Of a stretch of DNA of 64,000 bases, positions 46,449-56,800 are shown one piece after another. Origin of the DNA: Prolixibacteraceae bacterium (GTDB lineage Bacteria > Bacteroidota > Bacteroidia > Bacteroidales > Prolixibacteraceae); contig JAOARB010000028.1 of the NCBI GenBank assembly GCA_025210775.1, forward strand, positions 119,423 through 183,422. Direction: 5' to 3'. The translations under genes and the position numbers were made by a program. Under the pieces are notes generated by a model that searched no databases, had not been told where the DNA came from, and was given only the letters and a program-made list of their open reading frames with translations. The first letter of the stretch is position 1. Each line of letters begins with the position of its first letter.

Positions 46449-46852
46449 TTAAGCCACCTCTTGATTATACATTTCCATAAACTCTACAGGAGTTTTGTAA
46501 CCGGGGACAGAGTGTATTCGTTCTCGGTTATACCAAACTTCTATAAATTGAAATATTTCTGCTTTTGCTTGAGAAATTGAGTAATAGTACTTATGATCAA
46601 TCATTTTTGACTTAATTATTTAAAAGTGCATGATCAAAGAGATCCATTATCGTTGTTAAATACAGCCAACCTTGTTCTGTTAAACACATAAATTAGATCA
46701 GATACGCAGGCTTTGCGTGGTGCATTTGTCTTGAACTCTTTATCTAGGTAATTCTCATCTGCTACAGACTTAGCATCTCTACCACTGTATACTAAATTGA
46801 CAATCATCAATTTACATTCTCTGTCGTAACTCTTTCTTTTTCGTATACCCAT
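46449..46852 (-). pseudogene. IS3-family transposase remnant (orfA start fused to orfB pieces)
   Basis: Minus strand. 'MGIRKRKSYDRECKLMIVNL' is an IS3 orfA N-terminus. It runs in frame into orfB pieces 'FKTNAPRKACVSDLIYVFN', where VSDLIY is the first DDE Asp region. After a frame change 'QAKAEIFQFIEVWYNRERIH' and 'SVPGYKTPVEFMEMYNQEVA' give the orfB C-terminus with stop at 46449. More than half of the normal element is missing, so it cannot transpose by itself. No clean terminal repeats were identified. Confidence 0.85.
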
Positions 46853-46920
46853 AATACAAATTTACTGATTTTTTTGTAAGACAAGCTTAATCTCATATCC
46901 GCACAAATGTACCACATCCA

Positions 46921-47015
46921 TTTCCTTAAAACCACACAAAAACACTCCCTTCAATTCAACTATTCTTTTCTTTTAAATTATGTTGCAAATATTTATAAAA
47001 TTTTCTAACTTAGTT
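46921..47015 (+). repeat. 95-bp direct repeat, copy 2 (carries promoter-like end)
   Basis: Second copy of the 45435-45529 repeat, three substitutions. It keeps TTG-N20-TAACTTAG, pointing at the large ATPase gene that begins about 200 bp downstream. Confidence 0.85.
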
Positions 47016-47215
47016 GCACATAAGGTCGTTATTCATGCTTTATATTTTGTGTTAGCAATCCAAATATAAATGAATTATCGACCTTTTTTATTTTCTCCTT
47101 TTTATGAACAAACCCTGTAAGTTCAATCAAAAATACAAAGGGGGGAACTGATTTAAGGATGAATTAAACCGCTTGTCAGTTAGTATTGGTGAGTGGAAAT
47201 ATTAAAAGCAAGTTA

Positions 47216-50200
47216 ATGGAAACTCCAACCAATTATACACGCAGGTTAAAAAACTATTGGAAAAGCAAAGATTTAACCTTTATTGCCACGTTTAAAAGAA
47301 TAAATTCAAATCAAGGCTTTTTTAATTATTTGTTTAATCCAATAAACAAGAATAGAATTCGCTATCCATACATCGATGGCGTGGATATTGAAGATAATAG
47401 AGTGTCTTTCTTGTACGAAAATACTAACGGACTGAAAGATGGCGGTTATTATAAAATCAAGTTAACTTATACAAATACCCCTATTGGAAGAAAAAATCCA
47501 TTCTCACTTGGAATTAATAATATAACACCTTTAAGTCAGGATGAAATAAAGGATTATATCAAAATGATTTCCGTTGCTACTTCTAAGATTATCCATATTG
47601 GGAAATATAAGCGTATTAGAGATGATCTCGCTTTTTTTACAGATGTGATGCGTGAAGAAAACGGAGAAATTCTGTTAGAATCAGGCCAAAGAAAAGATGT
47701 TTTTGTTACTCCCCAATTAAATTTTATTGAAGGTAATTTCTATTCATTCATCTTAAAAAAGAATGGTAATAAGCTACCAAGTGCAGTACCTAATACAATA
47801 AAAGATTATAAGTATAACCCATACAAAAAACTTATAGAAGAGCTCTCCCAGTTAACTAAAAACCCTAAGTACGATAAGATTATAGCCAACATGATGAGAG
47901 AGGTTGGTGATGGTATGTACTCGTCAAAGCAGCGAATGGTATTCGAATTATTACAAAATGCAGATGATTCAGCTGCAAATAATAATTTAAAATTTCATAT
48001 TGATACGGAAGGTAGTTATTTAACTATTATGCATGATGGGATTCCTTTTAATCAAGACGATGTAGAGGCAATAACCAGTGCTGGAGAAAGTACTAAGAAA
48101 AACGATGCAAAAAAAACTGGTTATAAAGGGATTGGCTTTAAATCGGTATTTACAAACTGTGAAGAGGTTTTAATTAAATCCGGTGGATATAATTTTTCTT
48201 TTCAAAGGTTTCATCCTTCTTTTAAGGATTTTGACAAGTACTATTTAGAATCTGGCAGTAATGAACTACTTAAAAACAAAAGACTATTAGATAAATATAG
48301 AAAATCCTTCAATCCGTCAGAAGATATTCCATGGCAAATAATACCAATTTGGTCTGAAAATCTTCCATCAAATTTGGAAGACACAAACTTTGATACAAAG
48401 AAGAATAATGTAAAGTTTGCCATGAATTACGGGAAAAGCAATATACCACTTTATTTAGAGGCGATCAGCAACTTATCTAATTTTCCTCAGTTCATGCTTT
48501 TCTTAAGGAATACGTCAGGATTTTTGTCTCATGCCACTAGTACAACAATTTATAAAACCTTATTGGAGGATAGTTCAATAAGAATTGTAAAAAACGAGAA
48601 AAACCTTTCTGAAGAACTTTTTTATGAGAAAGTTATACTTGACAGGATTGAGGTGTCAAATGAGGTATTCGAAAATAAAAATATTAATCTTAGGATAGCA
48701 AAAGAAAAAGATGACCTAGGTAATGATAAATACTACTTTAAAACATCAGATGGCAATAGAATTGATAATGTACCTAATAAATTAGCATCTTTAAGTGAAA
48801 CCGAAATAACCTTTGCTATACCAATTATTGATGGGGTTGTTAAAGCTGAACCAAGATATTTGCATGGTCAATTATTTTCAAGCTTATTTACCTACCTACC
48901 AATGGTTGAGCATAGACTTCAATTACCATTCTTAATAAATGGGGACTTTGTTCCTTCTTCTGATAGAGAAAAAATTCAAGGGGATAATCCTTGGAATATT
49001 TTTCTGATTTCTAATATTGCCAATCAACATGTGTTAGTTGTTAAGCATTTTGCTGAACTCTTCCAAAAAAACCAGACGAAATACAAACACTATTTATCTC
49101 TTCTTTTAAAAGAACTTCACCCAGTAACAGATACGTCCTTCAATAAGGTCACGGAAGAATATAATAAAGTCTATTCAGAAATGATTGTACAATCGAATTT
49201 TGTTATTTCTGATGAAGGCAATCCTGTTTTCATTTCAGATATCTTGATTGATACTTCTGGTTTTACGGAAATATTTAGCAATGAATTATTTTATGAGATT
49301 ACGAAAACAAAGAAACGCTTGCCTCACTCAAATCTTGAAGCAAAATATTTACTTGATTACAGCTATCTTAATGTCGATCAATGTAATCTAAAAGACTTTG
49401 TTTCATCTTTAAGTGATGAGCATTTTCTAAAGCTTGGAGAAGAAATAAAGTTATTAAAGGAATCAAGAAAAGAAGGCCTAATCGTATGGTTAGATAAATT
49501 AGCAAAAATCTCAACGGAAAAATTCAAAAAGATTCCGTTCATAGAACATGGCAAAAGCTATTATTCATTAGAAAGTTTAGCCAATGAATTGGATGCTTGG
49601 ATTATAAATAATAACACAAAAGACTATGAGCAATTGCTTTCTATTTTAGGATATCATACGATAAACTTGAATCTGGAAGAATATGTTAATATTGACAACT
49701 ACTTGCACACCATTAATAATTATATAAATGACAAATCATTAGCATATGAGCGTATCGCAAATAATTCATCCTTAAGTGAACTTGATATTTCCTATAAACT
49801 TAATCTCATTGATTTTTTAAGATGTAGTGAGTTCATGAAAGGTATTGGCGAGACAAAATACTTTGGTGATTTGAAACTATTTGTTGATGAAAATGGTATT
49901 GCTAGGCCACTTCGTCAACTTATTAGCAGAAAAGAAAATATTGAAGTTAAATCGATTCAAAATTTTAGAATTTGCACCAACGAATACAGTATATTAACAG
50001 AAGACATAGTCAAGGAGCTAATACCAAAAAATAAGCTATTTACTTCGTTTATTCTCAACAAAACTCTTTTTAATGAATGGTCTCAGCAGTTTAATTCAAG
50101 AAGCATCAATAATTATGTTGATAGTTTAAAGGCTATTTATGGTTGGAAAAATGAAGATGAAGAAATACTTCAAAGTAAATGGGCAGAAATACCTTGGCTT

Positions 50201-52846
50201 TACATAGATGATGAATTAAGGTTTTCTAATTCAGATAATATCTTCTGGTCAAGTGCATTTACATCTTTGTCAAATGATGATTATCAAACAATAAAAGACA
50301 TTCTTCATCCAACGAAAATTAAAACACTTCCTTATAAAGAATGTGGTGATATTATTCAAGCATTTAAATTAAAAACGGAAGACAGCTCTGATATTACTTG
50401 GATGAAAATTACGAATTTAGAAACCCTTTCAGCAAATACTTTATTAGATTGGATTGAATCTGATGGCATAAACAATAGTTTTTTTGAAAATTATACGCTC
50501 AAAGCTAATGCTAAAGGTAAATGGGATATTGTACAAGTCATCGACACTAAAATATTTGACGCATCTAATACAGAACTTAAGGATTACATTAATTCTATTG
50601 AAGGTTTAAAAGCTCTATTCTCTGAATTAGATGAAGCTTTGTGCAGTAATAACCGCAATAAAATTGGTTTGTTGCAGGGAGAAGACTTATTCAAAGCTAT
50701 AATTGACTCCAAAGCTTTTGACCAAAGATTGGCAGTTTATTTACCACCAATTGCATCTTTTGAACAGATTTCTCATTTTATTAATAATTTACCTGAGTAT
50801 AAGTTAGAAACAGGTACTGAATACAACAATAGTTCTCCTGAGCATATAATAATGAATCATCTTTTAAGGGCTATTGAAGATGTTAATGCTATACCGGAAG
50901 GCACACAAAAAATAATAGAGAATTTAAGGAGTAAAATTCAAATAAATCAAAAACCACTCTCCAATTATAACATAAGTGACCGTGTTACTTTTGGAACTAA
51001 ACCAAACTTTAAAATATTAAAGCTCTCAGATATTTTGGCTGAGTTTCAAGGTGATTCAGACGAACTTGAGAGTATTAAAGAATCATTTTTATCAATTAAT
51101 AAGGAAAAGTTACGTAAACTAATTTTCAAAACAAGGCAGTTAAAGCCTGAGGAAATACAAGTAAAAATTGAAGCAGAAAGCTCCACTTATTATTCTGTTC
51201 ATCAGGTTGTCTTTAAGCTATTTTATAAAAAATATGTTGGTCATAAACATTGGGCAAAAATAAATTTTGATGAATATTGGAAATCACAAAATAGAGAGGA
51301 CTACATTCATACTGGCTATAAAAAGATACTTGATACACTCATTGAAAAAGAACATCATGACCTATCAGGATTTACTTTTCAAGGCCTAAATCTAAATAAT
51401 TGTGTTGATAAAAATTGGTCAATAAAAGCGGAATTACTGCCTCAATGGATTACGGAATGGATTGAAATTAATCAAGATGAACGCAATACTTTTCTTTCTC
51501 ATCTTGGGTATAATAGTTCTGACAGTTCAATAGTCAATTTGAGAAAATCAGCAGTATCAGAACCATTTAATTACAACAATGTTGCCAAGTATTATGAAGA
51601 TGCAAAAAATAACAGTCAACTTTTATGGAATACAATAATCTGGCTTTCCAAGTACAGCTCTGAAATTATAACAAAGAATATCAATATTATTAAGCAAATT
51701 AACAATGTCGTGACATTAAAAAGTGAGGGATTAACTTCTGTTGTCATTCCAATAATTAAGTCACTTGATATAGATGGCAGTAGAAGTTATGAATTGGTTA
51801 ATGTCGATACAACAACATCTCTTTATTATCTGGATGAGAATATTGAGTTCGCAAAAGATATTATCGATGCATTAAGAAGGGACAACTCTACAATTACATT
51901 TATAGATGGTTCAATTGGTATAAAAAAGAATCATTTTACAGTTCACAAAATTTCATTGGTTACTTCTGTTGATTCTAATAAATTAAACGAAAATTCTGAT
52001 TTGTGGAATGAACCGTATTACTCAAAATGGGAGCTTAAGAAACAGTTACCAATTTATATATACGATGGTAAGGAAATTCCATATGTTAGGACATTTAACG
52101 AAACTATTATTAATGAATTCACGAATGACCTAAAAGTAAAAGATGGAGATGGCTATTATATCTCAAAAGTTCTTCAATCTGATATTTTAAACAATCTACC
52201 TTCGGAATTTCCGAATAGTTATCTTCAAAAATTAAAAGACTGGCACTACAGAACTCTTACAGATGAGTCACTTCTTGATGAAGATTCATTTGAATACAAT
52301 GAAACTTTTGACCGAATGCTACAAGATAGATTTGGTCTTTCAGCTGAACAACAGAAAGAAGAAAGTGGTAATGCAAAAACTCATGCATTGTATTTTTTGA
52401 AAGAACTTGGGTTTAATCTGGAAAATGGCTCTACAATAGGTGCTGCTTTCTATAATATTACAAATGAGCTTGGCGATCAGGTTTCTTGCATCGTCAGAAG
52501 CGCAAAGGGTGGATTACTTTATATTGATAAAGAGCATTGGGAAATGCTTGAAGATAAAAATACCTATCTGGTAGTTATTTATCCAGGGAATGAACCTCGC
52601 TTATTTAGAGATAGGCTTGAACTTTTATCTGAAGAATTATCAGAGAACGTATTATTTCGAATTCCTAATCAAAAAGAGACGGACGAAATTGATAAAGTAT
52701 TTGATGCTTTAGAATCTGAATCTCATTTAATCTTGGTAACAAGTAAAAAAATGAAGGAGAGTTTATTCTCAAAACTAAAGAAAAAAGACAATTCCAAACA
52801 AGAAAAGGATGCTGCAATAAAAGGAGATAACTTTAGCTTTAACTAA
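47216..52846 (+). CDS. sacsin-like GHKL ATPase with DUF3883-like C-terminus
   Basis: 1876 residues from ATG 47216; a TTG at 47186 is also in frame. After about 220 residues of unclassified N-terminus comes a Hsp90/sacsin-type ATP fold: 'MVFELLQNADDSAANN' (N-box Glu/Asn), 'LTIMHDGIPF' (G1) and 'TGYKGIGFKSVF' (G2). A very long mostly helical centre follows. The last about 130 residues ('NAKTHALYFLKELGFNLENG', 'CIVRSAKGGLLYIDKEHWEM') resemble DUF3883/NO VEIN C-termini, but the usual E-V-K nuclease-like core reads I-V-R. Related proteins occur in phage-defence islands. Lone gene, flanked by an IS relic and repeats. Defence role is inference. Confidence 0.8.
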   Translation: METPTNYTRRLKNYWKSKDLTFIATFKRINSNQGFFNYLFNPINKNRIRYPYIDGVDIEDNRVSFLYENTNGLKDGGYYKIKLTYTNTPIGRKNPFSLGINNITPLSQDEIKDYIKMISVATSKIIHIGKYKRIRDDLAFFTDVMREENGEILLESGQRKDVFVTPQLNFIEGNFYSFILKKNGNKLPSAVPNTIKDYKYNPYKKLIEELSQLTKNPKYDKIIANMMREVGDGMYSSKQRMVFELLQNADDSAANNNLKFHIDTEGSYLTIMHDGIPFNQDDVEAITSAGESTKKNDAKKTGYKGIGFKSVFTNCEEVLIKSGGYNFSFQRFHPSFKDFDKYYLESGSNELLKNKRLLDKYRKSFNPSEDIPWQIIPIWSENLPSNLEDTNFDTKKNNVKFAMNYGKSNIPLYLEAISNLSNFPQFMLFLRNTSGFLSHATSTTIYKTLLEDSSIRIVKNEKNLSEELFYEKVILDRIEVSNEVFENKNINLRIAKEKDDLGNDKYYFKTSDGNRIDNVPNKLASLSETEITFAIPIIDGVVKAEPRYLHGQLFSSLFTYLPMVEHRLQLPFLINGDFVPSSDREKIQGDNPWNIFLISNIANQHVLVVKHFAELFQKNQTKYKHYLSLLLKELHPVTDTSFNKVTEEYNKVYSEMIVQSNFVISDEGNPVFISDILIDTSGFTEIFSNELFYEITKTKKRLPHSNLEAKYLLDYSYLNVDQCNLKDFVSSLSDEHFLKLGEEIKLLKESRKEGLIVWLDKLAKISTEKFKKIPFIEHGKSYYSLESLANELDAWIINNNTKDYEQLLSILGYHTINLNLEEYVNIDNYLHTINNYINDKSLAYERIANNSSLSELDISYKLNLIDFLRCSEFMKGIGETKYFGDLKLFVDENGIARPLRQLISRKENIEVKSIQNFRICTNEYSILTEDIVKELIPKNKLFTSFILNKTLFNEWSQQFNSRSINNYVDSLKAIYGWKNEDEEILQSKWAEIPWLYIDDELRFSNSDNIFWSSAFTSLSNDDYQTIKDILHPTKIKTLPYKECGDIIQAFKLKTEDSSDITWMKITNLETLSANTLLDWIESDGINNSFFENYTLKANAKGKWDIVQVIDTKIFDASNTELKDYINSIEGLKALFSELDEALCSNNRNKIGLLQGEDLFKAIIDSKAFDQRLAVYLPPIASFEQISHFINNLPEYKLETGTEYNNSSPEHIIMNHLLRAIEDVNAIPEGTQKIIENLRSKIQINQKPLSNYNISDRVTFGTKPNFKILKLSDILAEFQGDSDELESIKESFLSINKEKLRKLIFKTRQLKPEEIQVKIEAESSTYYSVHQVVFKLFYKKYVGHKHWAKINFDEYWKSQNREDYIHTGYKKILDTLIEKEHHDLSGFTFQGLNLNNCVDKNWSIKAELLPQWITEWIEINQDERNTFLSHLGYNSSDSSIVNLRKSAVSEPFNYNNVAKYYEDAKNNSQLLWNTIIWLSKYSSEIITKNINIIKQINNVVTLKSEGLTSVVIPIIKSLDIDGSRSYELVNVDTTTSLYYLDENIEFAKDIIDALRRDNSTITFIDGSIGIKKNHFTVHKISLVTSVDSNKLNENSDLWNEPYYSKWELKKQLPIYIYDGKEIPYVRTFNETIINEFTNDLKVKDGDGYYISKVLQSDILNNLPSEFPNSYLQKLKDWHYRTLTDESLLDEDSFEYNETFDRMLQDRFGLSAEQQKEESGNAKTHALYFLKELGFNLENGSTIGAAFYNITNELGDQVSCIVRSAKGGLLYIDKEHWEMLEDKNTYLVVIYPGNEPRLFRDRLELLSEELSENVLFRIPNQKETDEIDKVFDALESESHLILVTSKKMKESLFSKLKKKDNSKQEKDAAIKGDNFSFN

Positions 52847-53815
52847 ATGTTAACGAAAATAAACTAGATTTAATTTTACGAAGAAGAACTTAAAGAACTT
52901 GAGTTCTCTATAAAAAGGATTTTTAATTCTACAGGATTAGCTCTGTTTCAAAATGGAGATGTATATATAGGGCTTACTGAGAAACATCTAAGCAATCATT
53001 CTTTGATTTAAGGCAATATTATTGAAAACTGGTATAATACCCTTCTTTTGTTCATAATTTTGTCTTAAATCAAAGAAAACGATCATCATTTGAGTATAGG
53101 CACAAGAAAACTTTCTTAGGTTAAAAATAAGGCATATCATTCCTATCCAGCTTTCGCTAGTGTCTTTTCGTCTTGCTCTAATTATTGTTTAATCTGTAGT
53201 TCCTTCATCTATTCAAGCGATAAAACAACTCTATGAATGATTGGAATATTAGTCTTTTTCACACCCTCCATATGGGAAAGAGATGCAAACAAGAGACCTC
53301 CGCTACTTTGAGACAGTGTCCCAATTTTTTAAGACGACCAATTATTTAAATCAAACCTTCTTTTGTATGCATCAGTGAATGTAATGTGTCACTCATTTAT
53401 ATTGTATTAAAATCATAAATAGAGATATTATTGGCATTAAGAGAATCATAAACATTGACGATAATATGCTTTAGATGATGTTTAAGGAGATAAAAGACAT
53501 CTCAAGATATTACTATACAAGGATTGCTTTAGAGGTGCGGAAAGTTAAGTTTTTGAGTAATTGGAGGTAAGATACATTGGTTACTTCTACTTGTGGTAAT
53601 TACTCGACAAGCATTAGGAATAATGTTACAATAATTTTACTTTTATTACATTATTTCATTCTTACAATAAAATCAATATATATCTATTTTTTTAGCAAAA
53701 GAAAGAGGATGGTTGGCGGCCCTTGTTCGGGGTATCTGATTTCTATATTATCTAAAAAATGACCCCCTATTTTTATTGTATCAGACAATGAATGGCACCC
53801 TTATAAAAAATAAAT
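52847..53815. other. intergenic region with coding fragment and inverted repeats
   Basis: About 970 bp without an intact gene. Near 52875-53011 two frames give coding-like pieces ('FYEEELKELEFSIKR', then 'GLALFQNGDVYIGLTEKHLS'), suggesting a frameshifted gene remnant. The motif gacagtgtcc near 53314 also occurs inverted near 15603. The 53340-53815 part shows nothing recognisable. Confidence 0.4.
53000..53076. repeat. 21-bp inverted repeat
   Basis: tctttgatttaaggcaatatt (53000-53020) is the inverted copy of 53056-53076 with two mismatches. The 35-nt spacer is AT-rich. Possibly a miniature element or the terminator region of the fragment before it. Confidence 0.6.
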
Positions 53816-56800
53816 ATGGAGTTTATATCGAACAAACAAAAGGCAATAATGGTGGTGATAACCTTGCTTCTTTCATTTGGTTCTTTCGGTCAGAAGCTAA
53901 TTGAAAGTAGAAAAAACAGTTATTACACCTACATTTATAAGATTACCCAAAAGGAAGCGGAAGAGGTTTACAAGAAAGACTATTGGAAAGTAAAGCCTTC
54001 TTATTTTCATACTTTGGTTGATTCATTTCCAACAGATAGTCTATATAGTAAAAAACTGCAACAAGGCCATTATTTAAAGACTTTCGCGAAGGAAGAGAAA
54101 CAAAAAATAACCATAACTTCTATTCAAGATTTTGATGTTTTTATTTGTAATAACAACACCGATTTATGCATTCAAGTATTGGATCTACAAGGGAAACTTA
54201 TAGAGGATGCCAAGGTAAGTGTTCGTTCGAAAGAGCTTCATTTTGATAAAAAGACACACTCCTATCTTGATAAGAAATCAAATAAAAAGGGACTTTTAAA
54301 AGTTAGTTATCATGGTTTTACTGCCTATTACAATCTATATAAAAACAACCAAGAGAGTTTCCATCTTGGCTATAGAAATCCCAGATTCACTAGTAAGCAT
54401 ACGGGGTATTTGGTGTTTAATAAACCGAAATATATGCCTGGGGATACTGTAAAATTCAAAGCCTTTTTGAGTACTAAGAAGGGGAAACCGATAGACAAAG
54501 AGGTTGATGTGATATTGCAAAATGGTAGTAAAAATATCAAACTAACGAAACTTGCTCCCTATCGTAGTGGCGGTTATAAATATAAATTTTATTTGGATGA
54601 TTCACTACAACTAAAATTGGATCGTAATTATACCATTCTTTTAAAACAAAATGATAGGAAAGAGTATATAAACGGTTATTTTAGATATGAAGACTACGAA
54701 TTATCAAAGAATCAACTTTCTCTGAGAGTTGACAAAGGTATACAATTCCGCAATAAGGATATTACTCTTTATGCCAAAGGGACCAATGAAAATGATCTTA
54801 ACTTGAAGGATGCAAGGATAGAAGTGTTATTGACTCCAGAATCAATAGACGATTACTATGAGAATCATGCGTTTATTCCTGACACGTTGCTCTTTCTAAA
54901 AAAGAAACTTGATCCGATCCATGAGACTAAGATAGTTTTATCTGACTCTCTGTTTCCTAAAGCTAATTTTGTCTATACAATAAATGTGAGATTAATCACT
55001 TCTGACAATGAATCTTTTTCCAAAAGTGAAATGGTTAACTACTTCTATAAATCAAAGCAATTCGATATCGAAGTAAAAACAGACTCTATCCATTTTGAAT
55101 ATCTAAAAGATGGTGAGTCTGAATCAACACTAGTAACGATAAATGCACAAGACAATTTTGGTAATAAGAGTTCTGTTTATAAAGGGATGACTCCATGTGA
55201 TATCAAGTTAAACCCTTACTTTTCATCTTACACGATAGAAACAGATTCCATTTCAAAAAGTATCTATATTTATAATCAGCCTTCCTTATTGCAATGTGTT
55301 TCGAAAAGAACTAAGGACTCAGTTTCGATCGTTGTGAATAATCCTCGTAAGCTTCCATTTATATATAATATTTACAAAAAGAATGAACCACAAGCAAATG
55401 GCTATACGGATTCTTTGGATATTCATAAAAAGATATCGACCAAAGAGGACTACTATGTGTCGATTCGTTATATATGGGGTGGAAAGGTCAGGAATAAGAA
55501 TATAAGAATTCCTTTAATCGACAAAAAGCTTAATATTTCTGTGACAGAACCCAAGATTGTTTATCCGGGACAAAAATCAAGGATTGACATCTTGGTTACT
55601 GATATCGATGGTAAACCTGTAGAAGGAGTCGACTTAACGGCCTATTCATTAACTAAGAAATTTGGTTATTCTACACCGAAACTACCCTATTTGGGAAAAG
55701 AGAAGAAAGGGAAAAAGACCTTTAATAATTTTAGTTTAAAAAGACCGTACAAACATGCTGCGAAGCAATTAGACTATAATGCATGGAAAATATTAGCAGG
55801 GCTTGATTCAATTGAATATTATCGTTTTATCTATCCTCAAAACTCCATCTATCGTTTTGAGTACACCACATCAGACTCAATAACGCAGTTTGCGCCATTT
55901 GTTGTTTCAAAAGGTACCATTAAACCTATTCATGTTATTTATGTGGATAATAAGCCTGTATATTTTAGTTGGTCAACCAATATTCGTCCCTATTCATTCC
56001 ATATTAATAGTGGGTACCATCAAATAAGGCTTAGGACAAACGAGAAAGAGATCACCATTGACAGCTTGTATTTTAAGAAAGGCAAAAAGTTGATTTTCAG
56101 TCTTGATCAGTATATAAAAGATGCGAATATCAAATCCCAAAAGGTAAAAGCAAAACTTAGTCGTTTTGAGCAACAGGTTCTTCAGAAATATATTGTTCCT
56201 TATGAAGATAGCTACGAAGGGAAATATGCTTATATAGAACACAATGGAGATTTTCAGTTACTTGCCCCTAAATCAAAATATATAATCAATCACTTTATGG
56301 GGCCTTTAACTGGAGATCTAAACCTTCATGTTATGGACAGTTGTACAACAACATTCCAACATGAGCCTCTGCATGAATATGAGTTCTTTCCTACTTTTAA
56401 GATACGCCAATTTGATTCGAAAAGATATCCAAAATATCTATATCGTAATCCAGAGATCACGAGCCTAAACGATAGTGTGCTAACCAAACAGGTTATTGAA
56501 AAGAGATGGAAGGATGAATTTTACACCTTTGAACGTCAGAATACGAGATACGAAAACCCCAATTATACGAGTCAAGGAGCAGGGAAACTGCTTATTGATT
56601 TTATACAGAATGACAAGCCCATTAAAGATATGCCTTTGAATATATTGGTCTATAGATATGACAATCCTAAATTTGTTAGAGTTTATTCTATAAATATATC
56701 ATATATACATCAGCTAAAAGAAGGTTTTCATAAGTTGGTGTTGTTTTATCCAGGTGCGAGATACCATATAGTCGATTCTCTTTATATTCAACCGAATGGA

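Noticed and set aside
53577..53762. 61-codon ORF upstream of the macroglobulin gene
   Set aside because: TTG start, hydrophobic then basic chance frame, no ribosome site or family resemblance.
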